A stretch of 64,000 bases of DNA from Gracilariopsis chorda (Eukaryota > Rhodophyta > Florideophyceae > Gracilariales > Gracilariaceae), in NCBI GenBank assembly GCA_003194525.1, contig NBIV01000032.1, positions 62,001 to 126,000 on the forward strand, read 5' to 3'. Positions 21,901 through 33,719 of the stretch are shown here, piece after piece. Both the position numbers and the translations under genes were made by a program. Below the pieces are notes generated by a model, which saw only the letters and a program-made list of their open reading frames with translations, did not search any database and had not been told where the DNA came from. Within the stretch, counting starts at the first letter, position 1. The number at the start of each line of letters is the position of its first letter.

Positions 21901-24286
21901 CACCCCCTTTATCTAAAACAGAAAACTGGCAAACCATATACTGGTTGGACAGGCTGAGACCGGCATATAATGTTTTTAGTTTCTCTTGGCCATGACCAAA
22001 GCTGTATCCGGAATGCAGGAATTACGAAAACGTATCCACGGAAGAAGTAGAACCGAGATGGTTTCCGAACGCACGTCGGTTGCAGCCATTTTACTAGTAA
22101 GGATCTTGACAGAGAGGCAGCGAAGCTGTACTGTCTCGAGCGTCAAATTCGGCTCAGAAGACGCCCATGGCATAGGGGAGACTGCCAAATTTACTTTTCA
22201 GAGTAGAGATTCACCGAATTCGGTGTCGCCATCCCATAGTGGGAACAAGAATTAATCCCATTCGTGGGTATGACCGCGTGTACCGGCTGATCACGACTTG
22301 GTTTAACCACAAGAATATCGGTTCGTGCCAGTGCGGCGTTAACGAGTAATGCGTTCAGCTCTTCATATGTAGTGCTCGGCACTCGGGCCTGATCATCTGG
22401 GGTCTGCGTTTCGTAATTCGAGGTAACCCTGGTCAACCCCAGGAATGTCAAGTCATATTTCAGGGCGATATGAACATGATGTCAAGTCATATTTCAGGGC
22501 GATATGAACATGATGTAATATCCATGAAAGATATCCAGTGCCACTTTATCGTATTGACGATGGCAATCCGTTTGGCGTTGCAGTCTCGGTACGACTCATC
22601 AAGGGCATGTAAGACGAGATCCATTTGACAAGTGAGCTGGCGGAGTGGCCTGCAATCGTGCCACTTCGGCGTTGAAAGTGGGCTGTTATTCCGAAATCAG
22701 GGCCGATGTTGACGGCAAGTTCATAGTCCAAAACGAGTCAGTGCAACCTCCAGCATACTGTAATTTGTCCATATACGCGTACTCGGTTCTCCCATGGGAC
22801 AAAGGCATCGATTGTGTCTATTCATCCAATGAAAGATATCTCAGCAGTAGCGTTTCGGTTGACTCTGTGCAGGGTGCGTTTCTCCCTCCGCATGGGCGTA
22901 CTGGACCAGTTCAAGGTATGAAATATTCCGTTTATTCTCACGGTGTCGCGCGACTAGCGCTCGTACTGCGGGATCCAAATCATCAACGAACATTCTATAC
23001 CGCTCCTGTGTGGCATACAAATTACCACAACGGTGAAGCGCTTTATTCAAGCGGGTTGAGTGGATCGTTTCGGTTTCCCTAGGCTTCTGTTTTGTATCGC
23101 GTAGATCTAGTATAGCCATGTAGATGGCGTTTCTAGTTTCGTATGATCTAAGAAGGTAATGAAATGCTTCCAACTAGCACGCTACTCCTTCTCTTAAGGC
23201 TCTCGAGGTTCCTCGAACAAAATGGAACTGATCTTCAGCCTTAACCGTTAGGAAATACGGTAATGCGAGATAAGCTAGGGGTTCACTCATGGAGAGTATG
23301 TCAGCCTCCTGAAAGAATCTAGCGAGGACGTCAAGCACCAGAATTGGATCTTATCCTGAGAAACGACTCAATTGAAGAGTAATATTCATTTGTTTGATGC
23401 AATCCTTAACCTTGCCGGTACCTTGTGCACATCGAGTAGATGAGGAACCATCCAATCGATAATAACGATACGATAACAATTTCTGGTAGAGCGGACTCGT
23501 TGGATTTAACTCCTTGAGTCCTAGGTGATGTTTACCTTTCTCGCAAGAGCGATTGAATCCCTTAGTACTATAAGTCGCCTTCGACTTCGTCTCACGGCAC
23601 TTCTTGCGCTCGTAGTCAGGATCCACTGCGCCGCGATTAAAGTCAGAATCTGACGAACCCGAATCAAGGTAGTGAACACTCATTTTGGGTTTACGAGCCT
23701 GTCGTTGGTTCGAGTGACGAATTGAGTCGATAGAGAAGACCTCGTTTTCTGCTTCTGCGAACGCTTCTTTATCCATACGTTTGGTAGCTTCCAGTGCATT
23801 TAAACAAACGTGCACACGTTCCACGGCCACCTGAACGTCATTGAAAAACTTGTTGTAGTTCCTGAAAAAGGTACCTCCAACATCTAGAAATTCCAGAATT
23901 GAGTTCACTTCTCGACGTAAGAGTCGGATATCTCTCAAGACATCTTGAACTTGGGCAATTTCAGCATTTTGACGAAGTTTGTTTACCTCTTCCAAGAGAG
24001 ACATATGAGCCAAATTAGAGATGTAGATCATCGACTTCAGACGAGTAAACTCAGCTGAGGCCATACGAGGGTAAGCCGCAAATGGCGGTTCGACCACTGG
24101 GGGTGGTACTGCATGGGTTATAGCTTGTGGATCAGGCGCAACCGACGGCCTTCTTCCGGCATTCTGACCAACTTCATTGTTGTCCAAACGTTCCGGAATG
24201 GATGTCCGCGTGCGCAGTGTACCTGGTGGGTGTATAAAAACTGCATCGGGAGAACCAGTCCGAAGATTGGGGTCCGGTGGCGGCAT
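18986..24286 (-). mobile_element. Ty3/gypsy LTR retrotransposon fossil (element 3)
   Basis: Parts run right to left. A gag-like region covers about 22,840-24,286 with long helical, charged segments. A retropepsin-like segment (DKGGASNLI) lies near 21,910. RT starts at about 20,780-21,100 (AKVIGLAQTPWASTAVVIPKLNG). RT/RNase H parts cover about 19,604-20,224 (MDTDASDNQVGFALFQ). An integrase C-terminal tail lies near 19,200-19,355 (DGPYPVVSTANDRVV). Most of the integrase core is not seen. The copy is heavily broken, with many breaks, and is clearly older than element 2. LTRs could not be delimited. Confidence 0.85.
22446..22513. repeat. 34-bp tandem duplication inside element 3
   Basis: The unit TGTCAAGTCATATTTCAGGG... 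occurs twice in a row with no visible difference (22,446-22,479 and 22,480-22,513). Identity of the copies inside an old element suggests a recent local duplication. Confidence 0.9.
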
Positions 24287-25384
24287 ACTGCACGCCAGTC
24301 AACCGAGTGTTCGGAACTTCAATAAACTCGAATCAGAGGTTTCTAATGAACTGGGGCAACAAAAAGATCTTGATAGATTCTTCCAAAGAACTGGAACGGC
24401 ACAGAAATGCACAAAGTGATCAAACCAATTATAGGAGAACCGATTGTAGGTCCAGAGACCACTTCTGGAGCAATATAACTAGGCTGGAAATCTTCCAAAG
24501 GTGTTCGAAGCTTTGCTTTCTTGCGAGGTAGATGCAGTGACAAGGCCCTCTGTACCACCGGTATTCGTGTGTAAAAACGAAGCGGGTACCAGATATAAAG
24601 ACGGAGGTCATACCAAGAATCTGGTTACTAGCTGATCAACGCAGTGCACAAGTCCGCATGAGCCGTGTTTCGGTCCACAGAGAATGCAGAAAGCGAAAAG
24701 AGAAAAAGAAGAGAAAACCAAAGGAAGATACAACGCGAAGAGTCGTGTGGAAAGCCGAAAGAGACCCGGCGGTGGGGGGTGTTGCTTGTTTATACAGCAC
24801 GGCAACACTCAATACTGATTCGAAAGTATATCTGTTCCTACAACAGAATTTAACCAAAAACCTTAAAAACAGTGAACACTGGGCGACCGTACAGGGTAAG
24901 ACAGATCAGCGGGCCTTTATGATACTGTGCACGCGAGTATAACGAGAGAAATCGCAGTGAAACCTCAGCAGGAGTTTATCACTTTGCGCAGGCGATAAAC
25001 TTAGTGCCGAGTCACAGCTTATCTTTACTTCAGGGTGAAACGGCAAGGCCGTTCTCCTTTAAATGCTATTGGGTCACAATAAACTAAGAATGCTACTACA
25101 GTAGTGTGCCACACTTGTGGTCCACACTCTTTTGTCACTTGGCGGCAGTGCCGGCCACGGCACAACACGACACGTGTGAATCATTCCAACTGTTAACGAT
25201 ATTTGTACGCCTGCCACACGTGTATCGGTTCCAGATACCACAGAAATCACCCACGAAAGTTCCAAAAATACCAGTTAAAATTTATATCGAATTTCACGCA
25301 ATATTCCGAGGGTCCACTCATACCTGAGTTGAACCGATGCCACGTCAGTATTGAATCATTTATGATCCACCTCGCCTAGAGGGT
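24287..25384. other. Noncoding DNA between elements 3 and 4
   Basis: It would contain the leader and 5' LTR of element 3 (minus strand) and possibly the left LTR of element 4. A TTTATATC box lies near 24,590 on the minus strand. No pair of matching long repeats could be seen, so LTR limits are not assigned. No gene is recognised. Confidence 0.35.
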
Positions 25385-28300
25385 ATGCGTGCACACATTG
25401 CTCTACGAAGAGGGTCACAGGCATATGGATTTTATCACAAACTGAGACCATTTGGTAAGAAAGGGAATGGTTGCGCATGTGACAAACCGGATCAACAGTG
25501 GAAAGACCGGAAATGCGAGATGCACCCACTTCATAGAAAGAGGTCCAATTTGGGACATGGGGAACAGTCGTCGGCAAAAAACATAAAAGAGATGAAAATG
25601 AAGATCACGCGAACAAAGACCAGGACTCGAAACCAGAACAGAACCAGTGTTTTCAGTAAGTAGGATTGGTGACCTCCAACCAGATCCTAACCCAATTCCA
25701 GATGAAGCGGCACCAACATCACCGAGAGGTATTGCAACAGCAGCACACGTATGCGATATACTCGGATACAGCTGAACGTAGAACCACCAAGTGAAGAGAA
25801 CCTGCAACGATGGGGCCCTAACGGAGTAAATGCTAAGCCGGTAAATGGTTATGGACATTGACTGTCCATGACCAAAAATCCAAGCCATTATCCTTGAATT
25901 CTGATCTAACCGATGGAGAAGACCCATTAATCGTCGGCTTCGAAATAAAACAATATGCAAATCAACAAGAAGAAACATAACAGATCATCATCCAGCGACT
26001 AGAAGATAAAGTATATTATACTATTCTGATATAAATTGACACAAGTGGATCCGAAAAACGGCTGAGGTTGCTTTTTTCCCACAACCAGATACAATTAGAA
26101 CTTCCAAAATCCTGCTCACCACTTCCAACTGAAGCCACATAAGAGGCATGAAAAAACTCGGAAAACGGATACACAGATATACGCATGTTCCAGCGGACGA
26201 GGTAAAAGGCATATGCAAAGACGCAGAAATCCAAGATGACACACTTAAGCAAGCCATAGATGCAATATCCACCACATGCGATATTTGCGGTCAGTCTGAA
26301 CCGCCAACGAGAACAGGGAAAGTATCACTGACACAAGTTAACAAGCACTTGAACCGTGAAATACAAGTACACGTCTTCTTCACGGAGATCATCGGCGAGA
26401 AACGGACCATACTCGACATCACAGATACAGGATATTCAGAAACCGCCATCGTCATTGATAGATCTGCGACCATCATCTTGAAAGAGATAGAATACATATG
26501 AAAATGTAGGCATGGTTGTCCATTAAGACTATCAGCAGACGATGAATATAACTCGCCAGCCCTAAGAGCATTCTGCATATGCCACAACACGAACTACCGC
26601 CCAAGACCAGCAAGGAGACATAAAAAGCTGGGAATAATGGAATGGAAGAATCAAACTGTGAAAAGAAGCATTGAGAAAATCAATAAGGAAACACCACGAG
26701 ACACCCACCACACGATCCTCACTGGAACAACATTTCTATCCAATACCTTCTCGGATTCAACAATTCTGAGCTCATTCGAGCTAGTAAAAGGCAACAGCCA
26801 CTCGTTACTCGGGATACCTAACAACGTCGTATCAGAAGAAATGCTCGACACACACAAGGAAAAAGTAGCGACAAGAGCACTACATAGGCTTCTGAAAGCA
26901 CGATCACCCATAAATACCAGCTCCCATGTACTAGCTCAAGGAAGGAAATTGTACGTCTTCATTAGAACATAAAGAGGAGCAGGGTACTGGAAAGAAGCAG
27001 AAGTCATTGAAGCCATAGAACACTACGTCCTGACAAGAAGGATAAGACAAGGCAGGCCGATGAAAACTGCATATAAAGATATCCGCCTTGTACCAGAAAA
27101 CCCGTTAGCTGCCAAGCTCATGCAGGGAACCCTCGATAATGCCCTTAGATATGAAACCGATTCGCTGGAAGGAGGAAAAAAAAAGAGAATTTGTTATCCG
27201 ATGTGCTCCCGACGAGTGAGCACATGATTTACTGGCGAAGAATCGAAGAGGAAGCCGAAAAGAAAAGCATCGGGATACATGCAACTAAAGTCACATAAGC
27301 GGAGAGTTTTGAACCACACATTTAATCACATCGGATGTTAACAGGTCAACAGAAAGGAGCTTGCGTTCGCATCATTATGGGTCCTAGACGAGGCATTTGA
27401 GAAGGAACACAATACCAACTGGGCAGATGCATACATACCAATTCTGGAGCATGAAGTCAGGGGAGACACAAACTTTATAACATCCCACGTTGTCTATAAG
27501 GTCAAAACGGATGAATATGGCGAACGATCAATGAAGGTAAGAATCATCCCACATGGGAAGAGAGACAAAGAAAAAGGGGAAATCAGAAAAGACTCCGCCA
27601 CAGTGCACCTGGACATCATTAGAATCCTGATCTTGATCACAACGCTTTTGGGTTTTGGACTGGCAGTAATCGACATTGGAGGTGCATGCCTTCAAAGCAG
27701 ACCAATAAGAAGATCCATATTTCTTCGCCAGCCACGAAAAGGGAATAGAGAACGCGGGAACGGAGTATGCTCACATATGGGGCCCTAGAATGCATATTAA
27801 GCATTGGACAATTGTATGTCAAGCACAAGGAAGAAAAGCTTATATTGATAGTCGCAAAACTCACTGACGACTTTCTCATGGCCGGCAGCGAGGAAAGAAT
27901 GAAGCATTTTATAGCAACAATAGGTAAGCAGTTTGTAATCTGGAAGTCTGTACTGGAGCAGAAGATCCTATTCAGCGGATGCGAGATCGAACAGGACCGG
28001 AATGGGTCGATAACTATGTCAATGCATAGATACATGAAAATGCTAAAGGATATTCATGTAGATCAGGCAAGGCGTAACCAAATACTTTCTAACGTGACCG
28101 AACTCAAGGATAAGACGTTCAGATCTCTAGCAGAGACCTTATTATACCTGGAGATTGCGGTAATGCCACAAGGGTCTCTCATCGCGTCACTCATGCAACA
28201 AAGCATATGCAAACTCAAAGTACAGGACATCGTCGACGCCAATGCATCAGTTAGTGAACTGCTCCGAATGAGACATGTCTTGCAATTTATAAAGCTGTCA

Positions 28301-28830
28301 AGAATACAAGACGTGGCTATCGTGACATTTTCAGATGCTGTTCATGCATGGAAAGAAAGAGACTATGGACAATAAAGAATGTTACAAAAATTGAGCATTA
28401 CAATCCCAGAGAAAACCATCCCTCGATTGGTGCATCCATAAAAAGAAGCGATTTTCCTATTCAGGATATGGTGCCGAGATTCTAGCATGTTCCTTCGCCG
28501 ACTACCGAAGTTTTTACAAGAACATGCGTTACGATTGATGTTCAACAGATATTCAATATTCCAAGAGGTGGTAATAGGTTTTAAGACGTTATGGGATACC
28601 ATAGTTACTTTGCACGAAAAACATGAATACAGACAGAAACCTAACGTACAACGCATCCAGAAAAACTTCGAATCCGGGGAACTTGACAAGCTCATGTAGA
28701 TTAATGGGAATCCTAATCTAGCCTATGGCTTGATGAAAAGTAACTACAAAACTCCGAGAAAAATAGACCGTCTCTGTCATACGGGAGTAGATAAGGGCGA
28801 TTACTAGCCCAAAAAAGAAAATGACCGCAG
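25385..28830 (+). mobile_element. Ty1/copia LTR retrotransposon fossil (element 4)
   Basis: Order of parts on the + strand: an integrase zinc-binding and core region at about 26,150-26,600 (HVPADEVKGICKDA, ILDITDTGYSETAIV), an integrase tail at about 26,640-26,970, RT from about 27,530 (VIDIGGACLQSRPI) to 28,370 (LTDDFLMAGSEE, SLAETLLYLEIAV), and RNase H to about 28,800. Integrase ahead of RT is the Ty1/copia arrangement. A purine run GAGGGGAGTG near 28,934 followed by TGTAG could mark the start of a 3' LTR. The copy is broken with several breaks, and no LTR pair is seen. Confidence 0.85.
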
Positions 28831-30373
28831 AAGCTGGGTTTAGTAGACTTCCAAGGATGAGGAATACGTGTTCGTATTTAAATAAAAGCAAGGCAGTATA
28901 TAGCAGCGAAAGTTGACCTGTGATCCAGTCAACTGAGGGGAGTGTAGTTAAACGCATATGGGTCGAATTGAGATGAAAGAGTGTAATTGAACATAGGCTC
29001 GCAACCAAATTGAACGTAGTACACTGAGATAGCTTAAAAAGACGAAAGAGCAGAATAGAGATGTATGCAGAGAGAAAATGGACGCTTGCAAATGTTATTA
29101 TAGGAGCGAAGAGACTCTGAGTAAAAAAAGATCAGGGAAAATTACAGAAAAGGGCGGAATCTGGGCAATTGTGCTTTATACTGTGCCCACCTTGTATTTA
29201 ACAGCATTCGTAATAAGCATGGAGTCCAAAAAACTTGCATATACTTCCAAGGATTTTTATGCATGTAAAAGGCTGTAAGATTTGTCAATTCGCAATTAAA
29301 TTTGCTAAACTCGCCAAGTGCATTGAAAAAGGGTTATGTTCTAGAAAACATATAGTTGAACGCGGTAGAGCACGTTTACAGGTTCATATATTTAATTTTT
29401 TTTGGTAGAGAAAAGGTTAACAAAAACAGAAACTTCATTGAGGGTTTCAATCAATTGTTGCCCTGCACTTCGTCAGGTGATGCAGACGCCGACGGAACGC
29501 ATTGCAGACTGTAGCGCTTGTCGCTCTGTCCACCTCTTTCTCCCTGGCGAGAGTGAGAACGGCCAATCTATTTATTCAATATCTATAAGTCTAGTGTGGA
29601 GACCCAATGGCTCGTTCTAATGAGGGCCTGTCTTAACAAGCGTGAGTTCACGGGTGAACGAAATGTGAACGCAATGTGTACATTCGTGATGGGCTGTCTA
29701 GCGGACCCCCTTTCCTTCCCCACAGCTTTTCTTAAAGCCGGTACGCAGCCGATTTGCTGTAAGACGAACACCTCCAGGGTACGCTCTGTAGACCCAGTAC
29801 ATCAATCTGGACCCCAAAGTGAAACAGCGCAAACTACAGCGTGCTGCAGCTGGTGCGCTCAAGGAACGCAACTTGTGTGCTCCGCTTCCTGCCTGCTCCT
29901 ATACTCTCCGCAACAACTGTATTCTTTGCGTAAATGACCAGCATTTTACAAGTACGCAATAGTTTCCGCCTCCCATGGTGGAAAAAGCAAAGCCAGCAAA
30001 CGATCGTGAGCTTGAAAAAGTTCCTTGACCTCTCAGACAATCCTCCAAGTTGACTTCGGCTAACCATGGCACAACCGTTCGAATAAGTCCCATTGCTCCC
30101 GCTGCAATTCCCAATACTGTTGCTTCTGTGCCACACGACTGCCACATTCCGCAAATGAGGATGGCCCCATCGAAAGTAATTTCGACAACTGCTGCGCCAA
30201 TTGGCAACAGTGCTGTTCGTCGATCTTCAAGAACTACAAAACCTGAGATCTTTCTTCGTATTCCCAGCAAGACATCGGCATCAAACCGTACATTACAGCT
30301 TTCTACAGGTAGTGCAAATGCACCGCAAACAATGTCGCAGTTCTAAAACTGTCTTTTTGAATACAAAGATAAC
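28831..30373. other. Unassigned DNA, probably LTR remnant and degraded repeats
   Basis: A TATATAGCAGCG box at about 28,892 and the purine run near 28,934 suggest the end of the copia element. The rest is AT-rich DNA with short frames and no recognisable domain. A minus frame (29,899-30,270) with hydrophobic Gly/Ala segments is open for 123 codons but matches nothing I know. The 14-bp inverted motif GTTCACGGGTGAAC lies at 29,646-29,659 and recurs at 36,567-36,580. Confidence 0.4.
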
Positions 30374-31633
30374 ATGGTACGTTTCTACACCTATCTAAAC
30401 AACAGAACTGTCAAACATCTTCATTCGGTTGCAAAACAGTGGAAGTTGAAGATTCGAAATCGTTCGAAAGACGAGTTGATTGCACGTTGCATGCTATATA
30501 TCTACGTCACAATGTCAAATGGAACGAGCTTTCTAGAACTGCTACAAAAGAATCGCGAATGTAACGACTACAGCGTTTGGGTTGACGACTCAGTGGCCAC
30601 CTTCCGAACCTGGGATACGCTTCCGGAAGGTCGTTCTTTCGTAACAAAAGTACATCCAGCAGAGAAACCAAACATTGTCCGCTCATCGCTTTCAATCGTG
30701 AAGAAAGGTAATAACGCAAAGAAATATACGAATGCTGGAAAGCCGAACTTCTCACTCAATGAGTTTGCCAGACTTTTTGTGTTGCTACGGGACGACGATC
30801 GATGCCGTCACGCCCTCGTTAAAGCTTTTAGAGCAGAACTCTGTCGAGAGGAGAATGACGCTCATGTTACACCGGAGTCATTCTGGGGAATGATTGAGCA
30901 GCTATTTAATGATACTGGAGTCGATTCGGAACAGGATTTTACAGGTCATCTAGAAGAAGTAGATTATAATTGTCAACCGCTTGCTGTCAGATCTGCCTCG
31001 GTTTTGAAAGATCATGTCTATTCGGCGAAGAGATCCTTTACTGTTGTGTAATATAAGTGGTCTGCGTTGGGGCAAAATGATCCGACGCGTATAACCTCGT
31101 TTCTAACTCTCTCTAGTAATGGCAACTACACGGTCGAGTCAAAAAGAACTTTGTTTATGTTTCTGATTTGTCAAATTGGAACTCTTCAGGAAGGCACGCA
31201 ACTTCTTCAGATGTCACCTAAATTAATTAGTAATGAGAGAGGAGGTGTTGAGGAAGGTGTTCAGGAAAATGTGTACAGTCAAGCTTGTGAAACAAAGGTG
31301 CGAAAGCGTAGCAGCAGAGAACTTGAAAACAATCTTCAGGACATGTCCAAGTCACTGAGTAAATTTACAGGATACGTAAGAGAAGAAATAGAAATTCAAA
31401 GAACACAAAGCGAGACGGCACAAAGAAGAGGTCGGAAACATGCCAGTGGAGCCGAGGAAGAAGGAATTATTGTGGGCGAATTTTTGACCAGGGCCGAAAG
31501 AGTGAAACGCGCTCGTGATGTTGGAGATCCTGACGTAGAGGAACTGCTTCGACTGAGTTTGATGTGGAGCAAGAAGCGATACAAGGATTTTTGTGAGAAA
31601 ACAGATCTAGAATCAAGCAAAGACGTTACCTAA
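30374..31633 (+). pseudogene. Repetitive-family gene of unknown function with one in-frame stop
   Basis: An ATG at 30,374 opens a frame that continues to 31,633, with one TAA at 31,049-31,051. Residues about 10-40 (KHLHSVAKQWKLKIRNRSKD...) look like a SAP/LEM-type helix pair. The middle (EFARLFVLLRDDDRCRHALV...FWGMIEQLFND) and the segment after the stop (KWSALGQNDP...FMFLICQI) match the pattern of a large lineage-expanded, often transposon-linked protein family that I recall from fungi, oomycetes and algae. Members carry a conserved GQND-like motif and a basic C-terminal tail. Here the tail (about 31,270-31,620) is charged and coiled-coil-like. The stop just ahead of GQND is the only visible break, so this is either a young pseudogene or a read-through gene. 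Function is unknown. Confidence 0.55.
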
Positions 31634-32019
31634 CTGACCGCTCTAATCATTTGTTTCTCCTTTCTACATGCTTCTAGGTACGATTTGCTTGCGATTCATG
31701 GTTACAAAGTTACTGCATTTATTGATGTGATCATGGTGGCTTAGAGTCTGATAGAGACTAGTCATCGGGTGGTGGTGGGCAACGGTCTTTTTTTTTCTAA
31801 ACACAGCTCCCTTTCTGAGCTCTTTTCTTCATCCACGCTCATAACCCTCCTATGTTCGAGAGGGTTGCAATTAATCCACCAAGAACATGTGGGCTTCTTA
31901 TCAACACATCATTGCAAACTTTTGAAAGAAATGATTTGCTACGTTCTGCAGACACCAATAACGATATCTCTCAAGTACAAACTGATGTTGATTACTAGAG
32001 CATCGCCATCTGCCCGGCT
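31634..32019. other. Short noncoding gap
   Basis: I see no feature here beyond possible earlier, unrecognised parts of the ketoacyl-CoA synthase remnant that starts at about 32,020. Confidence 0.4.
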
Positions 32020-33393
32020 GTTTCAAAGGAAAACATCACGAATAATTGGTACCTCGGACGAGAACGCTCCATAATGATGAAAAACACTCTTTCCAGAAAA
32101 GATAGTGCGGCGGTGCTTTCGACTAACAAGAAAAGCGGGAGGGGTCACGCCGAGTACATGCTCAAGCAAACAGTGCGAACTTAAGTTGAAGCCGATAGTC
32201 TGGGGTATTATACCATCTTTAATATGGAGGAAAAGACAGTGTGGACAGGCCTGCACGGCGTGTAACTGCCCAAGAACATCATGGAAGTTGTCGGGGGCAC
32301 TCTCAAGAAGAACGTTACCCCGCTGGTGCCCCTGGTTTTCCCACTGGCGGAGCACATCAAGTTTGCAAACCACCTACTGAGCAAGAAAGTTTTGGGGCAA
32401 GACCTGTCGCCGTATATCCCCGACTTTCGCATCGATTTCTGAAGAGCATGCCTCGTAAGAGGGACATGTGGGGACTTGTCAATTTTCACGGTCGCACCGG
32501 GTTTCATACATGTTCATACGTGACTTTTCCCCATGCCAGGTGGCACTGCCTGCGAGCAGGAGTTGGCCCGGTACACCGGTGGTACACGTGGAACACGGGC
32601 GTTGGCAAGGGTTGCAGGCAAGGATAGATAGTGAACGGTGGTTGTTATATATTTATTTAATTATCTATTTAATTAGTTACTACACTAGGGAAGCTACACT
32701 ACTTAGTGCGCCGGCCTCGCAGCCGCCGCACCATTAAATCTTCCCCACCACGGTTGTTCTACTCCAAGAACTTGGCTCTGAGCTCATTCGCCTTCGGCGG
32801 TACTCGAATCCGTTTAGGAGAGATATCCCGCGGCCTACGGTGTGCTCAACCCCCTTGCTCGTCAAGATACCCCTCTTGAGGATTGTTCCCATTGTTGTGG
32901 TTTCGCCCGTGTATACGGTATATTTCTCGGCAGTGCCGGGCCTCCCCCGAGCCACTCGCGTGACTCATTGTCGTCCCTTTCCTTTGTCCCATTCCCCCCA
33001 TATTCCTTTATATTTCCCCTTTCCTATTTAGGATAGTTCCTGGTATCCGCAGCTCATACCGACATCTGTCGTGTGTGCGCCACTGTGTGGAGTCATCCCT
33101 CCTCACCGGAGTATTGCACTGTGTTACAGGTTTACCTATTCACTTTCCTGCGCTAGTCGCGAAGGTTGACCTCGGTTTACACCCGACTTCGTCGTGTCAT
33201 CCCTGGAAGGGCTCTTTCGCTGTGCTACCCTCGTGAGAGGAAGATCCCTAACGTCTTCGGCGTGTTTTCCCATCACTTTTGCGTCCACACCAGCGGAAGA
33301 GCGGTAATCGACGTGATGGAGGAGGCGCCCAAGCTGACCAAGCAAGACATGGAAGTGACCGGGTACGCGTTGAGACCTTACGGCAACACGTGA
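32020..33393 (+). pseudogene. Broken 3-ketoacyl-CoA synthase (KCS/FAE1 family), split by an insertion
   Basis: In one frame the left part reads VSKENITNNWYLGRERSIMM, then LSTNKKSG, LKQTVRT, EVVGGTLKKNVTPLVPLVFP and SPYIPDF. The right part (33,241-33,393) reads FSHHFCVHTSGRAVIDVMEE...YALRPYGNT. These are successive landmarks of the condensing enzyme of very-long-chain fatty-acid elongation, the last being the catalytic-His segment near the C-terminus. The N-terminal half with the catalytic Cys is missing. In-frame stops occur at 32,182, 32,263 and 32,440. About 780 bp of unrelated DNA separates the two parts, and homology fades after 33,393. It is a dead copy in transposon-rich DNA. An intact parent gene elsewhere is expected but not shown. 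Confidence 0.7.
32451..33240. mobile_element. Insertion of unknown type in the KCS remnant
   Basis: CCTCGTAAGAGG at 32,451-32,462 and CCTCGTGAGAGG at 33,229-33,240 bracket sequence that interrupts the KCS homology. This looks like a 12-bp target-site duplication with one mismatch. The insert has an AT-rich core (near 32,645-32,690), a TATA-like GTATACGGTATATTTC near 32,910 and pyrimidine-rich DNA near 32,975-33,030. It has no coding capacity. It could be a nonautonomous element or solo LTR. The ends are not diagnostic. Confidence 0.5.
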
Positions 33394-33719
33394 TCAGCAT
33401 CGGTGCGATCTTTATTCATGATCATGCTGATTTCTCGACCGAAACCAAGGTGGAAAGGCAGCAGCACTGCGTACTGCTAAAACTCAGATGCACGGCACGG
33501 TGCTCTCAGAAGCAAGGGCCGAGTAAGTCGTTTCTTTCTGATCACATGCACAAACTCGTCTCGGTTTGTCAAGACAATTTCTTCTGTTTCAAGCTCCGCA
33601 TAGTTATCATCTACTCAGCTGTTATAGCGTTTTTTGCAACATTCGTACGACGCTAAAACGTCCTGATTTTGCTCGCAAACCTCTTCAGTTGTGATCTCCT
33701 TGACTTGCAAAGGCCTGTT

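Noticed and set aside
29899-30270. Membrane-protein-like minus frame of 123 codons
   Set aside because: Hydrophobic stretches exist but no known family, no intron or start support, and repeat-rich surroundings.
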